A DNA stretch of 64,000 bases from Thermoleophilaceae bacterium (GCA_040901445.1 JBBDYQ010000015.1:1-64000), one strand, 5' to 3'; positions 1 to 11,640 are shown, counted from the stretch's first letter. Notes: a model not told the origin generated them from the sequence alone. A program made the numbers and translations.

Positions 1-3143
<3,143 letters not shown>

Positions 3144-3220
3144 GACGACAGACTCCTTCGAGGTTGAGGCGGGCAGCGGGCGGGCGCAAAGCGCGACCCG
3201 TCAAGATAGCACAGCGAGCT

Positions 3221-3237
3221 CCGCCCCCTTGGGGCGG
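3221..3237 (-). other. stem-loop in the rpoB leader
   Basis: A 7-bp perfect inverted repeat (CCGCCCC / GGGGCGG, 3-nt loop) lies about 80 bases upstream of the rpoB start, in the transcribed rplL-rpoB spacer. No U-tract follows on the minus strand, so it may be an RNA-processing or attenuation structure rather than a full terminator. No gene is visible in the spacer 3144-3433. Confidence 0.4.
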
Positions 3238-3380
3238 GTAGCGACCGTCACGGACCCCGTCCCGAGGCCGCGCGAATATGTGGCGCGGCTCTTGCCGAGG
3301 GACGGCTACGACTATTGGCCGGACGAGTAAGGGTAGCGGCTCCGTGCGGAGCGGGCCAGTCGTGGAGGGCTGGGCAGCAC

Positions 3381-3405
3381 GACGGCCGCCCGGGAGGCGG
3401 CCGTC
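3381..3405 (-). terminator. rplL-rpoB intercistronic hairpin (attenuator-like)
   Basis: A 10-bp perfect stem (3381-3390 with 3396-3405) with a 5-nt loop begins about 30 bases past the rplL stop. There is no U-run, as is common for hairpin terminators in high-GC actinobacteria. Partial termination between rplL and rpoB is known in other bacteria and sets the ratio of L7/L12 to RNA polymerase. That role is inferred here from position only. Confidence 0.5.
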
Positions 3406-3433
3406 GATGCAGCGTGGTGCGTGAGCGGCGGGC

Positions 3434-3814
3434 CTACTTGAGCTCGACGCCCGCGCCGGCCTCCTCGAGCTCGGCCTTGAGCTTGTCGGCCTCCTCGCGC
3501 TCGATGCCCTCCTTGACGGGCTTGGGAGCCTCGTCCACGAGCGCCTTGGCCTCCTTGAGGCCCAGGCCGGTGGCCGCGCGGACGACCTTGATGACCTGGA
3601 TCTTCTTGTCGCCGGGGCCCGTGAGGACTACGTCGACCGTGGTCGACTCCTCCTCGGCCGCGCCGTCGCCGGCGGGCGCGGCCGCGGGTGCCGCCGCAGC
3701 GACCGCCTGGGCCGACACGCCGAACTCCTCCTCGAGTGCCTTGATGCGCTCGGCGAGCTCGAGCACGGAGATGCCCTTGAGCTCGTCGATCCACTTCTCG
3801 GTGGTTGTGGCCAT
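3434..3814 (-). CDS. rplL: 50S ribosomal protein L7/L12
   Basis: The 126-residue protein of the ribosomal stalk recruits GTPase factors to the large subunit. It has the expected N-terminal dimerisation helices (about 5-35), an Ala/Pro-rich hinge (about 38-52) and a C-terminal domain with [20 protein letters not shown] and [20 protein letters not shown]. The ATG start follows AAGGAGG. It begins 2 bases after the rplJ stop, so the two genes are probably translationally coupled and cotranscribed. Confidence 0.98.
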   Translation of the reverse strand: MATTTEKWIDELKGISVLELAERIKALEEEFGVSAQAVAAAAPAAAPAGDGAAEEESTTVDVVLTGPGDKKIQVIKVVRAATGLGLKEAKALVDEAPKPVKEGIEREEADKLKAELEEAGAGVELK

Positions 3815-3816
3815 GA

Positions 3817-4503
3817 CTAGCCCTCCTTCTCTTCGCCCTCGGAGGGCGTCTGGTCTTCGGATGTCTCAACCTCTGACTCCGCCGCCTCGGCCTCGGCGAC
3901 GGGGTCGCCCGCCGCCTCCGCCTCCGGCTGGGGAGCGTCTTCGGCCTTCGGGGCCTCCTCGGCCTCGGGCGCCGGGGCGTCGCCGCCGACGAGCCCCTGC
4001 TCGCGGATCTGCTCGAGTTGGATGGCCAGCCCGGAGATCAGCGAGCCAAGCCCGCGCACCAGCCCGGTGATGGGCGACGCGAGCACGCCCACGAGCTGGG
4101 CCTGCAGCTGCTCGCGGCCGGGCAGTCGCGCGATGTCCTTGATCTGGTCGATCGTGAGGACGTCGGCGCCCAGCATGCCGCCCTTGATCTCCAGCAGGTC
4201 CGTCTGGCGACCGAAAGTGGTGATGGCCTTGGCGGCCACGGCGGCGTCACCGCGGACGAAGGTGAGGGCCGTGGGGCCCTCGAGCAGCTCCTTCAGCCCC
4301 TCGGCGCCGGCCTTGTCGACAGCGCGCAGGGTGAGGCGGTTCTTCACGATGCGAAAGCTCGCGTCGGCCTCGCGCAGCCTGGTGCGCAGCTCGGCCGCCT
4401 GGGGCACCGAGATGCCGCGGTAGTCCACCGCGTAGATGGCGTCGGCGCCCTCGATCTCGGCGGCGACCTCGTCGATGACGGCTGCTTTCTGGTCTCTGTT
4501 CAC
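3817..4503 (-). CDS. rplJ: 50S ribosomal protein L10 with long acidic tail
   Basis: L10 anchors the L7/L12 dimers to 23S rRNA and autoregulates its operon by binding the leader. The core is canonical: [16 protein letters not shown] at the N-terminus and [20 protein letters not shown] after it. A GTG start follows GGAG. The protein is 228 residues against a usual 165-180. The excess is a Glu/Ala/Pro-rich tail (about residues 175-228) beyond the L12-binding helix, whose role is unknown. The start codon lies within a predicted leader pairing (see the leader entry). Confidence 0.97.
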   Translation of the reverse strand: MNRDQKAAVIDEVAAEIEGADAIYAVDYRGISVPQAAELRTRLREADASFRIVKNRLTLRAVDKAGAEGLKELLEGPTALTFVRGDAAVAAKAITTFGRQTDLLEIKGGMLGADVLTIDQIKDIARLPGREQLQAQLVGVLASPITGLVRGLGSLISGLAIQLEQIREQGLVGGDAPAPEAEEAPKAEDAPQPEAEAAGDPVAEAEAAESEVETSEDQTPSEGEEKEG

Positions 4504-4600
4504 TCGAAGCTCTCCAATACAGAAGCCCGCACGCAGGCGGGCTCACGAAGGACTTCGAGGCTCCGCCTGCACCGGGCTTCTGGGCCGTGGCCCCGCCGGT
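4503..4600 (-). ncRNA. candidate L10 leader (rplJL autoregulatory RNA)
   Basis: The untranslated stretch before rplJ contains a strong hairpin, AGCCCGC/GCGGGCT (4524-4530 with 4537-4543). It also has a 7-bp complementarity between CTCGAAG (sense strand, 4559-4553) and CTTCGAG (4509-4503). The second helix includes the first base of the GTG start and would hide the initiation region. Position and structure fit the L10-binding leaders known upstream of rplJ, but I did not match every conserved base of that family. Confidence 0.55.
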
Positions 4601-4643
4601 GGTCTCGGGCGAGATCGGTTGTGCGGCCGGGGATGGTAGCGGC

Positions 4644-6365
4644 TCAGCGCCGCACCACCACGTAGCGGTCGCCGCGACGTGCGATCACCAGCTCGCAATC
4701 GGCGGCCACGCGGTCCTCGCCGTCCGCGCGCACGACGTCGTAGCCGGGGCCGCAGACGATCGTGTCGACCATGCCGTCGGCGGCGACGATGTTGTCGTTG
4801 CCCGCCCCGGCGTCGATCTGGTCGGTGCCGAGGCCGCCCTCGATGCGGTCGTTGCCCTCCCCGCCGGAGATGATGTCGTCGCCGGAGGCGCCCGTGATCC
4901 CGTCGTTGCCGGGACCACCCGAGATCTTGTCCTCGTCGGAGCCGCCGTTGAGGGAGTCCGAGCCGGGCCCGCCGATCAGCGTGTCGTTGCCCTGTGCGCC
5001 GTTGATCACGTCCGAGCCGCCCTGGCCGTCGAGATAGTCGTGCCCGGGGCCGCCCTCGATGAAGTCGCGGGCGTCGCCGCCGGCGATGCCGTCGTTGCCC
5101 GGGCCGCCCGAGAGCACGTCGCGGTCGGCCCCGCCGTCGATCCCGTCGTTGCCGGATCCTCCGCTGAGCAGGTCGGGGCCGCCGAGCCCGGTGAGCGCAC
5201 CGCCCGCGAGCATGGATGCGAGCACATCGCCCCCCTCGCCGCCGCGGAGCTCGCGGCCCGCTTCGCTCGTGCTCGCCTGCGTGCCGCCGCTGCCGGCGAA
5301 CGTCAGGTCGAGCGCATCCTCGGGCTTGTTGGGATCGGAGCCGAAGCTGCCCTCGCGCCGGATCACGACCTCGCAGTCGCCCGCGATGCGGTCGCCGCCG
5401 TCGGCGCGGACGACGTCGTGGCCCGGCCCGCAGACCACGGTGTCCGGCGCCCCGTCGATGGTGACGATGCTGTCGCCCCCGGGGCCACCGTCGATGTAGT
5501 CGGAGCCGAGGCCGCCCTCGATGCGGTCGTCGCCCCCCTCGCCGTAGAGGCGGTCGTTGCCCGACGCGCCCGTGATGCCGTCATCGCCGGCGCGACCGCG
5601 GATCACGTCGTCCTCGGCGCCGCCGTTGAGCGAGTCCGACAGCGGGCCGCCCACGATCACGTCGTTGCCCGAGCCGCCGTCGATGATGTTCGAGCCGCCC
5701 TGGCCGTCGATGACGTCGTTGCCCGAGTCGCCGGTGATGAAGTCGCGGTCGCCCCCGCCGCGGATGAGGTCGTTGGCCGGGCCGCCCGAGAGGGTGTCCA
5801 CCCCAGGGCCGCCGTCGAGGCCGTCGGTGGCCGGGCCGCCGGAGATCGTGTCCGCACCCGAAGCTCCGGCGATGCAGTCGATGCCCAGCCCGCCGTCGAG
5901 CACGTCGTCGCCGGGCGAGCCGGCCATGGCGTCGCCGCCCGCGCTCCCCGCCATCCGCGCGCCCGCGGCGCCGGCGCTCAGTGCGTTCCCGCACGCCGTC
6001 TGGGCGTCGGCGGGCGTGCTGCCGGGCGGCGGCGGGGCGGCAGGCCCCTCGCCCGTCAGGGGAGTCCCGAGAACGCCGCCGATCACGTTCCCGAGTGAGT
6101 CGAGCACCTGGCCGGTGGTCTCATCCAGGACACCCACGACCTCGCCGAGGACGTTCTCGACCGTACCGGTGGTGTCGACGATGCCGATGATCTCGCCCGC
6201 GAGGTCCACGACCGGCATGAGCAGGTCGCCCAGGAGCCCGGACGCCGTCGCGTCCGGCGGCTCCGGCGGCGGGGCATCGGCCGCGGCAGCCGACGCGGGA
6301 TACGCGGCTGCGAGCGCAATGGTGGCGATGAACATGGCGAGGAGAGACGGCTTCCGTGCGGTCAT
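4644..6365 (-). CDS. secreted RTX (haemolysin-type Ca2+-binding repeat) protein
   Basis: A 573-residue protein with an N-terminal signal peptide (ending near ASAAAADA) and a short linker with a Pro-rich stretch. Two arrays of Gly/Asp nonapeptides follow (GGXGXDXUX type, e.g. GGSGNDVIVGG, GGEGNDRIEGG), which form calcium-bound beta-rolls outside the cell. The two halves look like an internal duplication: each ends in a similar capping segment (VVCGPGHDVVRADGGDRIAG and IVCGPGYDVVRADGEDRVAA) followed by DCE. No protease, lipase or adhesin domain is visible. The gene sits, in the same orientation, between rplA and rplJ, an unusual place for a secreted protein; it has its own leader (see next entry). 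Exact function unknown. Confidence 0.85.
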   Translation of the reverse strand: MTARKPSLLAMFIATIALAAAYPASAAAADAPPPEPPDATASGLLGDLLMPVVDLAGEIIGIVDTTGTVENVLGEVVGVLDETTGQVLDSLGNVIGGVLGTPLTGEGPAAPPPPGSTPADAQTACGNALSAGAAGARMAGSAGGDAMAGSPGDDVLDGGLGIDCIAGASGADTISGGPATDGLDGGPGVDTLSGGPANDLIRGGGDRDFITGDSGNDVIDGQGGSNIIDGGSGNDVIVGGPLSDSLNGGAEDDVIRGRAGDDGITGASGNDRLYGEGGDDRIEGGLGSDYIDGGPGGDSIVTIDGAPDTVVCGPGHDVVRADGGDRIAGDCEVVIRREGSFGSDPNKPEDALDLTFAGSGGTQASTSEAGRELRGGEGGDVLASMLAGGALTGLGGPDLLSGGSGNDGIDGGADRDVLSGGPGNDGIAGGDARDFIEGGPGHDYLDGQGGSDVINGAQGNDTLIGGPGSDSLNGGSDEDKISGGPGNDGITGASGDDIISGGEGNDRIEGGLGTDQIDAGAGNDNIVAADGMVDTIVCGPGYDVVRADGEDRVAADCELVIARRGDRYVVVRR

Positions 6366-6374
6366 GTCGCCGAA

Positions 6375-6443
6375 GGTAGCCGCGGGTTTTACAACTTCGC
6401 CCGAACGCGGACGGATGTATTACCCGAACGGCTGGCGGCTACC
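6375..6443 (-). other. inverted repeat spanning the leader of the RTX gene
   Basis: GGTAGCCGC (6375-6383) and GCGGCTACC (6435-6443) form a perfect 9-bp inverted repeat enclosing about 50 relatively AT-rich bases. It lies between the rplA stop and the RTX start. A direct repeat, CGTTCGGG, occurs twice inside on the minus strand. It could be a structured 5' UTR, or a terminator for the upstream rplKA transcript. No promoter could be assigned confidently. Confidence 0.4.
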
Positions 6444-6451
6444 TGTATGGG

Positions 6452-7189
6452 TCAGGCAGCTGCGGGCGCCTCGCCGCGGGCGCCATCCTCGGCCAGGATG
6501 TCGCGCGTGCGGGCGGGGTCCACGCGGACGCCGGGCCCGTGCGTGGTGGCGAGCGTGATCGTGCGCAGGTAGCGGCCCTTGGCAGACGACGGCCTGGCGC
6601 GGACGATCTCGTCGATGAGGGCCGCGTAGTTCTCGAGCAGCGCCTTCTCCTCGAAGTCGGTCTTGCCGATGGAGAGGTGGACGATGGCGGTGCGGTCGGT
6701 GCGGTACTCGACCTTGCCGGCCTTGGACTCCGAGACGGCCTTGGCCACGTCCATCGTGACCGTGCCGACCTTGGGGTTGGGCATCTTGCCCTGGGGGCCG
6801 AGCACCCGGCCGAGCTTGCCGACGACGGGCATCATGTCCGGCGTGGCGATGGCCACGTCGAAGTCGGTGAAGCCCTCCTCCACCTTCTTGGCCAGGTCGT
6901 CGTCGCCCACGAAGTCGGCGCCGGCGTCGGTGGCCTCGCGCGCCTTGTCGCCCTTGGCGAAGACGGCGACCGTCATGTTCTTGCCGAGCCCGTGCGGGAA
7001 GGCGATCGTGCCGCGCAGCTGCTCGTCGGCGTGGCGCACGTTGAGGCCCGTGCGGATGTGGACCTCGACGGTCTCCGCGTACTTGGCCGTGCCCAGCTCC
7101 TTGACGAGCGAGATGGCCTCGGCGGGCTCGTACTCGTGCTCGCGGTCGACCTGCGCGTAGGCGTCCCGGTAGCGCTTGCCGCGCTTCAT
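6452..7189 (-). CDS. rplA: 50S ribosomal protein L1
   Basis: L1 forms the mobile L1 stalk at the E site and binds 23S rRNA. At 245 residues it is of normal length (about 230-240). Family motifs include [38 protein letters not shown] and [11 protein letters not shown]. The ATG start shares one base with the rplK stop (TGATG), so the pair is translationally coupled. A short Ala-rich C-terminal tail is present. Confidence 0.98.
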   Translation of the reverse strand: MKRGKRYRDAYAQVDREHEYEPAEAISLVKELGTAKYAETVEVHIRTGLNVRHADEQLRGTIAFPHGLGKNMTVAVFAKGDKAREATDAGADFVGDDDLAKKVEEGFTDFDVAIATPDMMPVVGKLGRVLGPQGKMPNPKVGTVTMDVAKAVSESKAGKVEYRTDRTAIVHLSIGKTDFEEKALLENYAALIDEIVRARPSSAKGRYLRTITLATTHGPGVRVDPARTRDILAEDGARGEAPAAA

Positions 7190-7614
7190 CAGCCCGACAC
7201 CTCCACGCCCATCGAGCGCGCGGTGCCCTCGATGATCTTGGAGGCCTGGTCGACGTCGTGCGCGTTGAGGTCCTGCAGCTTCTTCTCCGCGATCTCGCGC
7301 ACCTGCGCCTTGGAGATGGTGCCGACCTTGTTGCGGTTGGGCTCGCCCGAGCCCTTGTCGAGGCCGATGGCCTGCTTGATGAGCACGGCGGCCGGCGGCG
7401 TCTTGGTGATGAAGGTGAAGGAGCGGTCCTCGAAGACCGTGATCTCGACCGGGATGATCGTGCCCTGGTCGTTCTGCGTCTGGGCGTTGAACGTCTTGCA
7501 GAACTCCATGATGTTCACGCCGTGCTGGCCCAGCGCGGGGCCGACCGGCGGGGCCGGGTTGGCCTGTCCACCGGGGACCTGGAGCTTGATGAGGGTTAGG
7601 ACCTTCTTGGCCAT
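7189..7614 (-). CDS. rplK: 50S ribosomal protein L11
   Basis: L11 (141 residues, standard length) builds the GTPase-associated centre and is the thiostrepton target. The N-terminal proline-rich signature [20 protein letters not shown] and the C-terminal RNA-binding part ([20 protein letters not shown]) are intact. It lies 23 bases after the nusG stop, and its stop overlaps the rplA start by one base. Confidence 0.98.
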   Translation of the reverse strand: MAKKVLTLIKLQVPGGQANPAPPVGPALGQHGVNIMEFCKTFNAQTQNDQGTIIPVEITVFEDRSFTFITKTPPAAVLIKQAIGLDKGSGEPNRNKVGTISKAQVREIAEKKLQDLNAHDVDQASKIIEGTARSMGVEVSG

Positions 7615-7637
7615 GGCGATCGGGAGAGTAGCGGTCC

Positions 7638-8159
7638 CTAGATCTTCTTCACTTGGTCGAACCCGACCTCGACCGGGGTCTCACGGCCGAAGATCGAGAC
7701 GAGCACCTTGAGCCTGGACTGGTCCTCGTTGATCTCGGAGATCTCGCCCGAGAAGTCCGACAGCGGGCCGGAGACGACCTTTACCGACTCGCCGATCGAG
7801 AACTGCGCGCGCGTGCGCGGGCGCTCGGCCGTCTCACGGTTGAGGAGGCGGTCGATCTCGGCCTGGGAGAGCGGGACGGGCTTGTTCTGGGGGCCCACGA
7901 AGCCGGTGACGCCGGGAGTGTTCTTGACGAGGCTCCAGGAGTCGTCGCCGAGCTCCATGTTCACCAGCACGTAGCCGGGCATGGTGCGGCGCTCGGTCTG
8001 GACCTTCTGACCGTCCTTCATCTCCGAGATGATCTCGGTGGGGATGACGATCTGGCGGACGTTGCGCTCCTGGCCCAGCGAGACCACGCGGTGCTCGAGG
8101 TTCTGCTTGACCTTCTTCTCGTGACCCGAGTAGGTGTTGACGGCGTACCAGCGGAACAT
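7638..8159 (-). CDS. nusG: transcription termination/antitermination factor NusG
   Basis: NusG binds the RNA polymerase clamp and couples transcription with Rho or the ribosome. The 173-residue protein has the NGN domain ([42 protein letters not shown]) and a C-terminal KOW domain ([20 protein letters not shown]). Many actinobacterial NusG proteins carry a long acidic N-terminal extension; this one lacks it and begins directly with the NGN domain. The order secE-nusG-rplK is the conserved one. Confidence 0.98.
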   Translation of the reverse strand: MFRWYAVNTYSGHEKKVKQNLEHRVVSLGQERNVRQIVIPTEIISEMKDGQKVQTERRTMPGYVLVNMELGDDSWSLVKNTPGVTGFVGPQNKPVPLSQAEIDRLLNRETAERPRTRAQFSIGESVKVVSGPLSDFSGEISEINEDQSRLKVLVSIFGRETPVEVGFDQVKKI

Positions 8160-8183
8160 GGTTGGGTGCTCTGAAGTCCTTGG

Positions 8184-8726
8184 TTAGAGGATTGCCTGGA
8201 TGACCCGCGAGAAGATCGCGTCGAGCAGACCGAGGTAGCCGCCCGCAAGCAAGACGAAGCCGAGGACGACACCGGTCAGCGTGGTGACCTGCTGCCGGTT
8301 CGGCCACTGGACCCGCTGCAGCTCGGCCCAGACATTCGCGAGGAACCCGATGACCTTACCGCGCCCGCGGTGCTGCTCGCGGTCAGCCTCCTGCACGGGG
8401 GTGGCATGGCCCTTGCCCTCGGGCCCGAGGGGCTGCTCCTCGTCCTCGAAGTCGTAGTCCTCGAGCTCGTCGCCGGCCTCCTCGGCCTCGCCTTGGGCGG
8501 GCTCGTCGAGCGCGGGCTCGTCCTCGAGCGACATGTCGCTGCGACCGAGCTCCTCGGGCGGGGCCGGCGCCTCGAGCTCGAACTGGGACTCCTCCGTGCC
8601 GGCTGACTGGGCGCCGGGCTCGTCGCGCGTCTCGGCGCTGCGGCGCCCGCCGTCGCCCCCGTCGGCGAGGCGCTCCGCCCGGCGGGCCGCCTGGCGCTGC
8701 TTGGCTCTCTGGCGGTTGCGTGCCAC
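8184..8726 (-). CDS. secE: preprotein translocase subunit SecE (extended N-terminus)
   Basis: SecE clamps the SecY channel in the membrane. The C-terminal 60 residues carry the signature (FLANVWAELQRVQWPNRQQV) followed by one transmembrane helix. A GTG start at 8726 (ARNRQRAKQRQAARRAERL) is chosen because the frame upstream overlaps rpmG. The resulting 180-residue protein has a basic then strongly acidic, disordered-looking region before the SecE domain. Acidic extensions of this kind occur in other actinobacterial SecE proteins. Confidence 0.9.
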   Translation of the reverse strand: MARNRQRAKQRQAARRAERLADGGDGGRRSAETRDEPGAQSAGTEESQFELEAPAPPEELGRSDMSLEDEPALDEPAQGEAEEAGDELEDYDFEDEEQPLGPEGKGHATPVQEADREQHRGRGKVIGFLANVWAELQRVQWPNRQQVTTLTGVVLGFVLLAGGYLGLLDAIFSRVIQAIL

Positions 8727-8745
8727 GGTGGGCGGGTTCGCGCGG

Positions 8746-8910
8746 CTAGCGCGTCTCCTTGTGGGCCGTGTGCTTCGAGCACCAGCGGCAGTACTTGCGC
8801 AGCTCGATGCGATCGGGGTTGTTGCGCTTGGACTTGTTGGTCTGGTAGTTGCGCCGCTTGCAGTCCTCACAAGCGAGCGTGACAGCGATTCGGACGTCTC
8901 CGCGAGCCAT
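8746..8910 (-). CDS. rpmG: 50S ribosomal protein L33 (zinc-binding type)
   Basis: A 54-residue basic protein starting ATG at 8910 and ending TAG at 8748-8746. The sequence [20 protein letters not shown]...[17 protein letters not shown] is L33. Two CX2C pairs (CEDC and CRWC) mark the zinc-binding C+ form. It is directly upstream of secE (19-base gap), the usual actinobacterial arrangement. Confidence 0.97.
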   Translation of the reverse strand: MARGDVRIAVTLACEDCKRRNYQTNKSKRNNPDRIELRKYCRWCSKHTAHKETR

Positions 8911-9051
8911 GGCTCCTCTTCGATTCTCGCGTTGATGGGGGCGGCCTCGGGCGAAGAAAAACCCCGCCGGGCCGCGAGGTTGTCAGGAGTCTAGCGCGTC
9001 TCTGGCGCAGCGAAAGCGGCCCATTTCTGTCGCGCGCGTGAGGGCCCGGTG

Positions 9052-9363
9052 TCAGGCCGCCAGGCGCCAGAGGTCCGGCTCGCGGACGTGCTGCACCTCG
9101 CGGCCGCGGCGCGCCGCCTCCTCGGCGACGAGCTTGCGGTGCTCGGACTCGCGGGAGGCACGGTTCACGAGGACGACCGAGCCGATGAGGGCGGCCACCG
9201 GCTGGTCCTCGTTCCACAGCACCGCCGTCGGAGTGCCCTCGACGGGCTCGCCGGAACGGGGATCGGTGGTGGCCTTGCCGGAGCGGACCTCGGACTGCAA
9301 GCGGCTGCTCGAGGCGCCCTCGCAGCCCAGGAAGGCGCAGACCACGTCGAAGTCGGTCTTCAT
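9052..9363 (-). CDS. hypothetical protein (103 aa)
   Basis: A short soluble protein (MKTDFDVVCAFLGCEGASSS... to ...EPDLWRLAA) with third codon positions almost all G or C, like its neighbours, which supports real coding. The middle segment (AALIGSVVLVNRASRESEHR) is hydrophobic but does not look like a clear membrane helix. It lies between rpmG and the tRNA-Thr relic, upstream of rpmG in the same direction. The ribosome-binding site (TAGGG) is weak. No family recognised. Confidence 0.55.
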   Translation of the reverse strand: MKTDFDVVCAFLGCEGASSSRLQSEVRSGKATTDPRSGEPVEGTPTAVLWNEDQPVAALIGSVVLVNRASRESEHRKLVAEEAARRGREVQHVREPDLWRLAA

Positions 9364-9434
9364 AGCCCTACGTCCCTACCCGAAGGGCGCATGGCCGTAT
9401 GCGCCAAATTTCGCGGGGCGCCAGGCGGGTGAGT

Positions 9435-9477
9435 GAAGCCCGGTGCCGGACTCGAACCGCCGACCATTCCTTACCAT
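9435..9477 (-). repeat. truncated tRNA-Thr 3' half (candidate attachment-site relic)
   Basis: These 43 bases match the 3' half of the intact tRNA-Thr(GGT) at 12323-12395 from the anticodon loop (ATGGTAAGGAA) through the T-loop GGTTCGAGTCCG to GGGCTTC, with about five differences and one gap. Similarity stops at the anticodon loop, a common crossover position for tyrosine recombinases. Orientation equals that of the intact gene. A T-stem pair is broken, so it is not functional. It is read as one end of an old integration. Confidence 0.75.
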
Positions 9478-9591
9478 CGGCCCGGGCCCGGTTCGGCAGG
9501 GTCGCGTCGAGGAAGGCCGGGGCTGTGAATTCCCTGCTCAGAGGCGAACTCTGAGCGTTGTGCATGGAACGGAGTGGGTCGGGAGGCGCGT

Positions 9592-9732
9592 GAGCGCTGG
9601 TCGCGCACGCTCCCCCACAGGGTCGACCTGCTGTCACTCAACGACCGCTACGCCGAGCGCCTGCTGCAACTGCAGCTCGCGTGGCTGGACGAAGCCGACG
9701 CCGCGTTGGCCGAGCGCAGGTCCCACGCCTAG
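9592..9732 (+). pseudogene. orphan C-terminal gene remnant
   Basis: An in-frame stretch of 46 codons plus TAG reads ERWSRTLPHRVDLLSLND then RYAERLLQLQLAWLDEADAA, helical and amphipathic, with no credible start upstream. It resembles the C-terminal dimerisation helix of a small regulator, but I cannot name the family. It lies inside the tRNA-bounded segment among other remnants and is probably the tail of a deleted gene. Confidence 0.35.
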
Positions 9733-9751
9733 AGCGACCGCGCCCCCGCGA

Positions 9752-10012
9752 GAGCAGAACGGCCCGGCTCTCCTCGCGGAGCTCCACTACGTCGACGAGG
9801 CGATGCCCGACGCCGCCGCGTTCGCGACGATCGACAAGCCCGCGCTGCTCGTGGCGGCATCCGAGTCCCCGCCTGAGCAGCGGGAGATGACCGAAGCGAT
9901 GGCAGGCGCGCTTCCCAACGCTCGCACCGCGCTGGTGGGCGGAGGCCACCTCATCGATCCGGCCGCGCCTGAGGTACTCGGCTTCATCGAGGAGCTCCTC
10001 GAGAGCCGATAG
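9752..10012 (+). pseudogene. alpha/beta hydrolase C-terminal remnant
   Basis: The frame encodes IDKPALLVAASESPPEQREM, then ALVGGGHLIDPAAPEVLGFI and ending EELLESR. This is the final third of an alpha/beta hydrolase: a strand before the acid loop, then the catalytic-His region GGGH. The nucleophile elbow and oxyanion HG motif are absent and no start codon fits, so it is truncated. The same C-terminal plan is seen in the intact hydrolase that begins 10 bases downstream. Confidence 0.6.
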
Positions 10013-10021
10013 GTTGCGGGG

Positions 10022-10840
10022 GTGGAGGTCGTACGGGCGAATGGCCTCGAGATCGCCTACGAGCGCGTCGGGACGGGGCCACCGCTCGTGTTCGTGCACG
10101 GCGCTGCCGAGGATGGCCGCGTGTGGCGACCGCAGCTCGCCGCCCTGGCCCAGGAGTTCACGGTCGTCGCCTGGGACGAGCCGGGGGCGGGCCGCTCCTC
10201 GGATGTGCCTGCGGATTTCGGCCTCGCGGACTACGCGAACTGCCTCGCGGCGCTGATCGGCGCACTCGCGCTCGGCCCGGCACACGTCGCCGGCCTCTCC
10301 TGGGGCGGCACCGTCGTGCAGGAGCTCTACCGCCACCATCCGGAGCTCGTCGCGACGATGATCCTCGTCGACACCTACGCGGGATGGAAGGGATCGCTGC
10401 CTGAGGAGGACGTGCGCGCCCGGGTCGAAGGCGTACGGCAGATGCTCGCCGCGCCTGCCGACGAGTTCGAGCCCACGCTTCCCGGGCTTTTCGCCGGTGA
10501 TCCGCCGGCTGAGTTCTTGCCGCTCCTGGAAGAGATGGCCGCAGACGTCCGCCCCCAGAGCATGAGGACCGCGGTGCTTGTGATGGCCGAGGCGGACCAG
10601 CGCGATCTGCTGCCACGCATCGCCGTGCCGACCCTGCTGATCTGGGGCGAGCTCGACGCCCGTTCGCCGCCCCGCATCGCACGCCAGTTCGAGGAGGCGA
10701 TCCCAGACACCACGCTCGTCCTGATCCCCGGCGCCGGTCACGTGAGCAACCTCGAGCGGCCCGAGCAGTTCACCCAGGCCGTGTGCGAGTTCTGCCGCGG
10801 CCGCTCACCGCGTCAGTGCTCGTACCCGCAAAGAGAGTGA
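10022..10840 (+). CDS. alpha/beta-fold hydrolase
   Basis: A 272-residue cytosolic hydrolase with a GTG start. Oxyanion HG (LVFVHGAAEDG) is near residue 28, the nucleophile elbow is GLSWGGT (Ser about 99), an acid loop follows IAVPTLLIWGELDARSPP, and the catalytic His is in GAGHVSNLERPEQF. This is the epoxide hydrolase/haloperoxidase/esterase superfamily; the substrate cannot be told. It is part of the small island behind tRNA-Thr. Confidence 0.85.
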   Translation: MEVVRANGLEIAYERVGTGPPLVFVHGAAEDGRVWRPQLAALAQEFTVVAWDEPGAGRSSDVPADFGLADYANCLAALIGALALGPAHVAGLSWGGTVVQELYRHHPELVATMILVDTYAGWKGSLPEEDVRARVEGVRQMLAAPADEFEPTLPGLFAGDPPAEFLPLLEEMAADVRPQSMRTAVLVMAEADQRDLLPRIAVPTLLIWGELDARSPPRIARQFEEAIPDTTLVLIPGAGHVSNLERPEQFTQAVCEFCRGRSPRQCSYPQRE

Positions 10841-10863
10841 CCTATGATCGCGGCCGAGATCTC

Positions 10864-11640
10864 GTGGATGCGCGCCCACAGGTGATCCTGCTTCCCGGGG
10901 CGGTGCTCCCCGCCACCTTGGCGTACGGGGCACTGCTGGACGTCCTCGGTGACGAAGTCGAAGCGGTGGCAAAGGATCTCGAGGTCTACGCGGGCGAGGA
11001 GCCCCCGCCCGACTATGCGCTCGACGTCGAGAGCAAGGGAATCCTGCGAGCCGCCGAGGCCTCCGGGTTCGACCGCTTCCACCTCGTCGGCTACTCCGGT
11101 GGAGGCGCCTCGAGCCTGGCCTTCGCCGCGAAGCACCCGGAGCGGCTGCGAACGCTCGCGCTGCTCGAGCCTGCGTGGGCGGGCAACGAAGGGGGTGACC
11201 CGGCCGAGGAGGCGGTATGGCGAGAGTTCGAGCGGATCGTGGCCCTCCCGCCGGAGGAGATGATGCCGGCGTTCGTGCGCGGCAACCTGGGGCCGGGTGT
11301 CGAGCCACCGCCGCCACCGCCGGGACCTCCGCCGCCGTGGATGGCGAAGCGGCCGGCCGGGATAAGGGCGTTCATACGGGCGTTCAAGGCCGGCGAGCTC
11401 GACCTCGACGCGCTTCGCGGCTTCACGGCTCCCGTCTACTTCGCGCTGGGCGCCCTCAGCAATCCCGACCAGTACGCGAAGATCGCCGAGCGCCTGGCCG
11501 GCGTGTTCCCGGACTTCACGCTCGAGGTGTTCGAGAAGTGCCATCACTTCGAGCCGCCGCATCGGGTGGAGTCCGAGCGGCTCGGTTCGTCACTTCGGGA
11601 CCTGTGGGCCCGGGCTGAGACCGTCTCGGTCGCCGGGTAG
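10864..11640 (+). CDS. alpha/beta-fold hydrolase (second island copy)
   Basis: A second hydrolase, about 258 residues from GTG 10864 (DARPQVILLPGAVLPATLAY). The open frame extends further upstream, so the start is uncertain. The nucleophile elbow is GYSGGGASS and a late His pair is in KCHHFEPPHRVE. An unusual poly-proline stretch (about residues 145-160, GVEPPPPPPGPPPPW) sits in the cap region. It follows the previous hydrolase by 23 bases and is probably cotranscribed. Substrate unknown. Confidence 0.75.
   Translation: MDARPQVILLPGAVLPATLAYGALLDVLGDEVEAVAKDLEVYAGEEPPPDYALDVESKGILRAAEASGFDRFHLVGYSGGGASSLAFAAKHPERLRTLALLEPAWAGNEGGDPAEEAVWREFERIVALPPEEMMPAFVRGNLGPGVEPPPPPPGPPPPWMAKRPAGIRAFIRAFKAGELDLDALRGFTAPVYFALGALSNPDQYAKIAERLAGVFPDFTLEVFEKCHHFEPPHRVESERLGSSLRDLWARAETVSVAG

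Noticed and set aside
4587-6098. 500-codon open frame on the plus strand
   Set aside because: Antisense of the RTX repeats; its apparent periodicity mirrors the nonapeptide repeats.
4644-6365. RTX repeats as a CRISPR or DNA satellite array
   Set aside because: The repetition is at the nonapeptide level with imperfect codons, in a single open frame with signal peptide.
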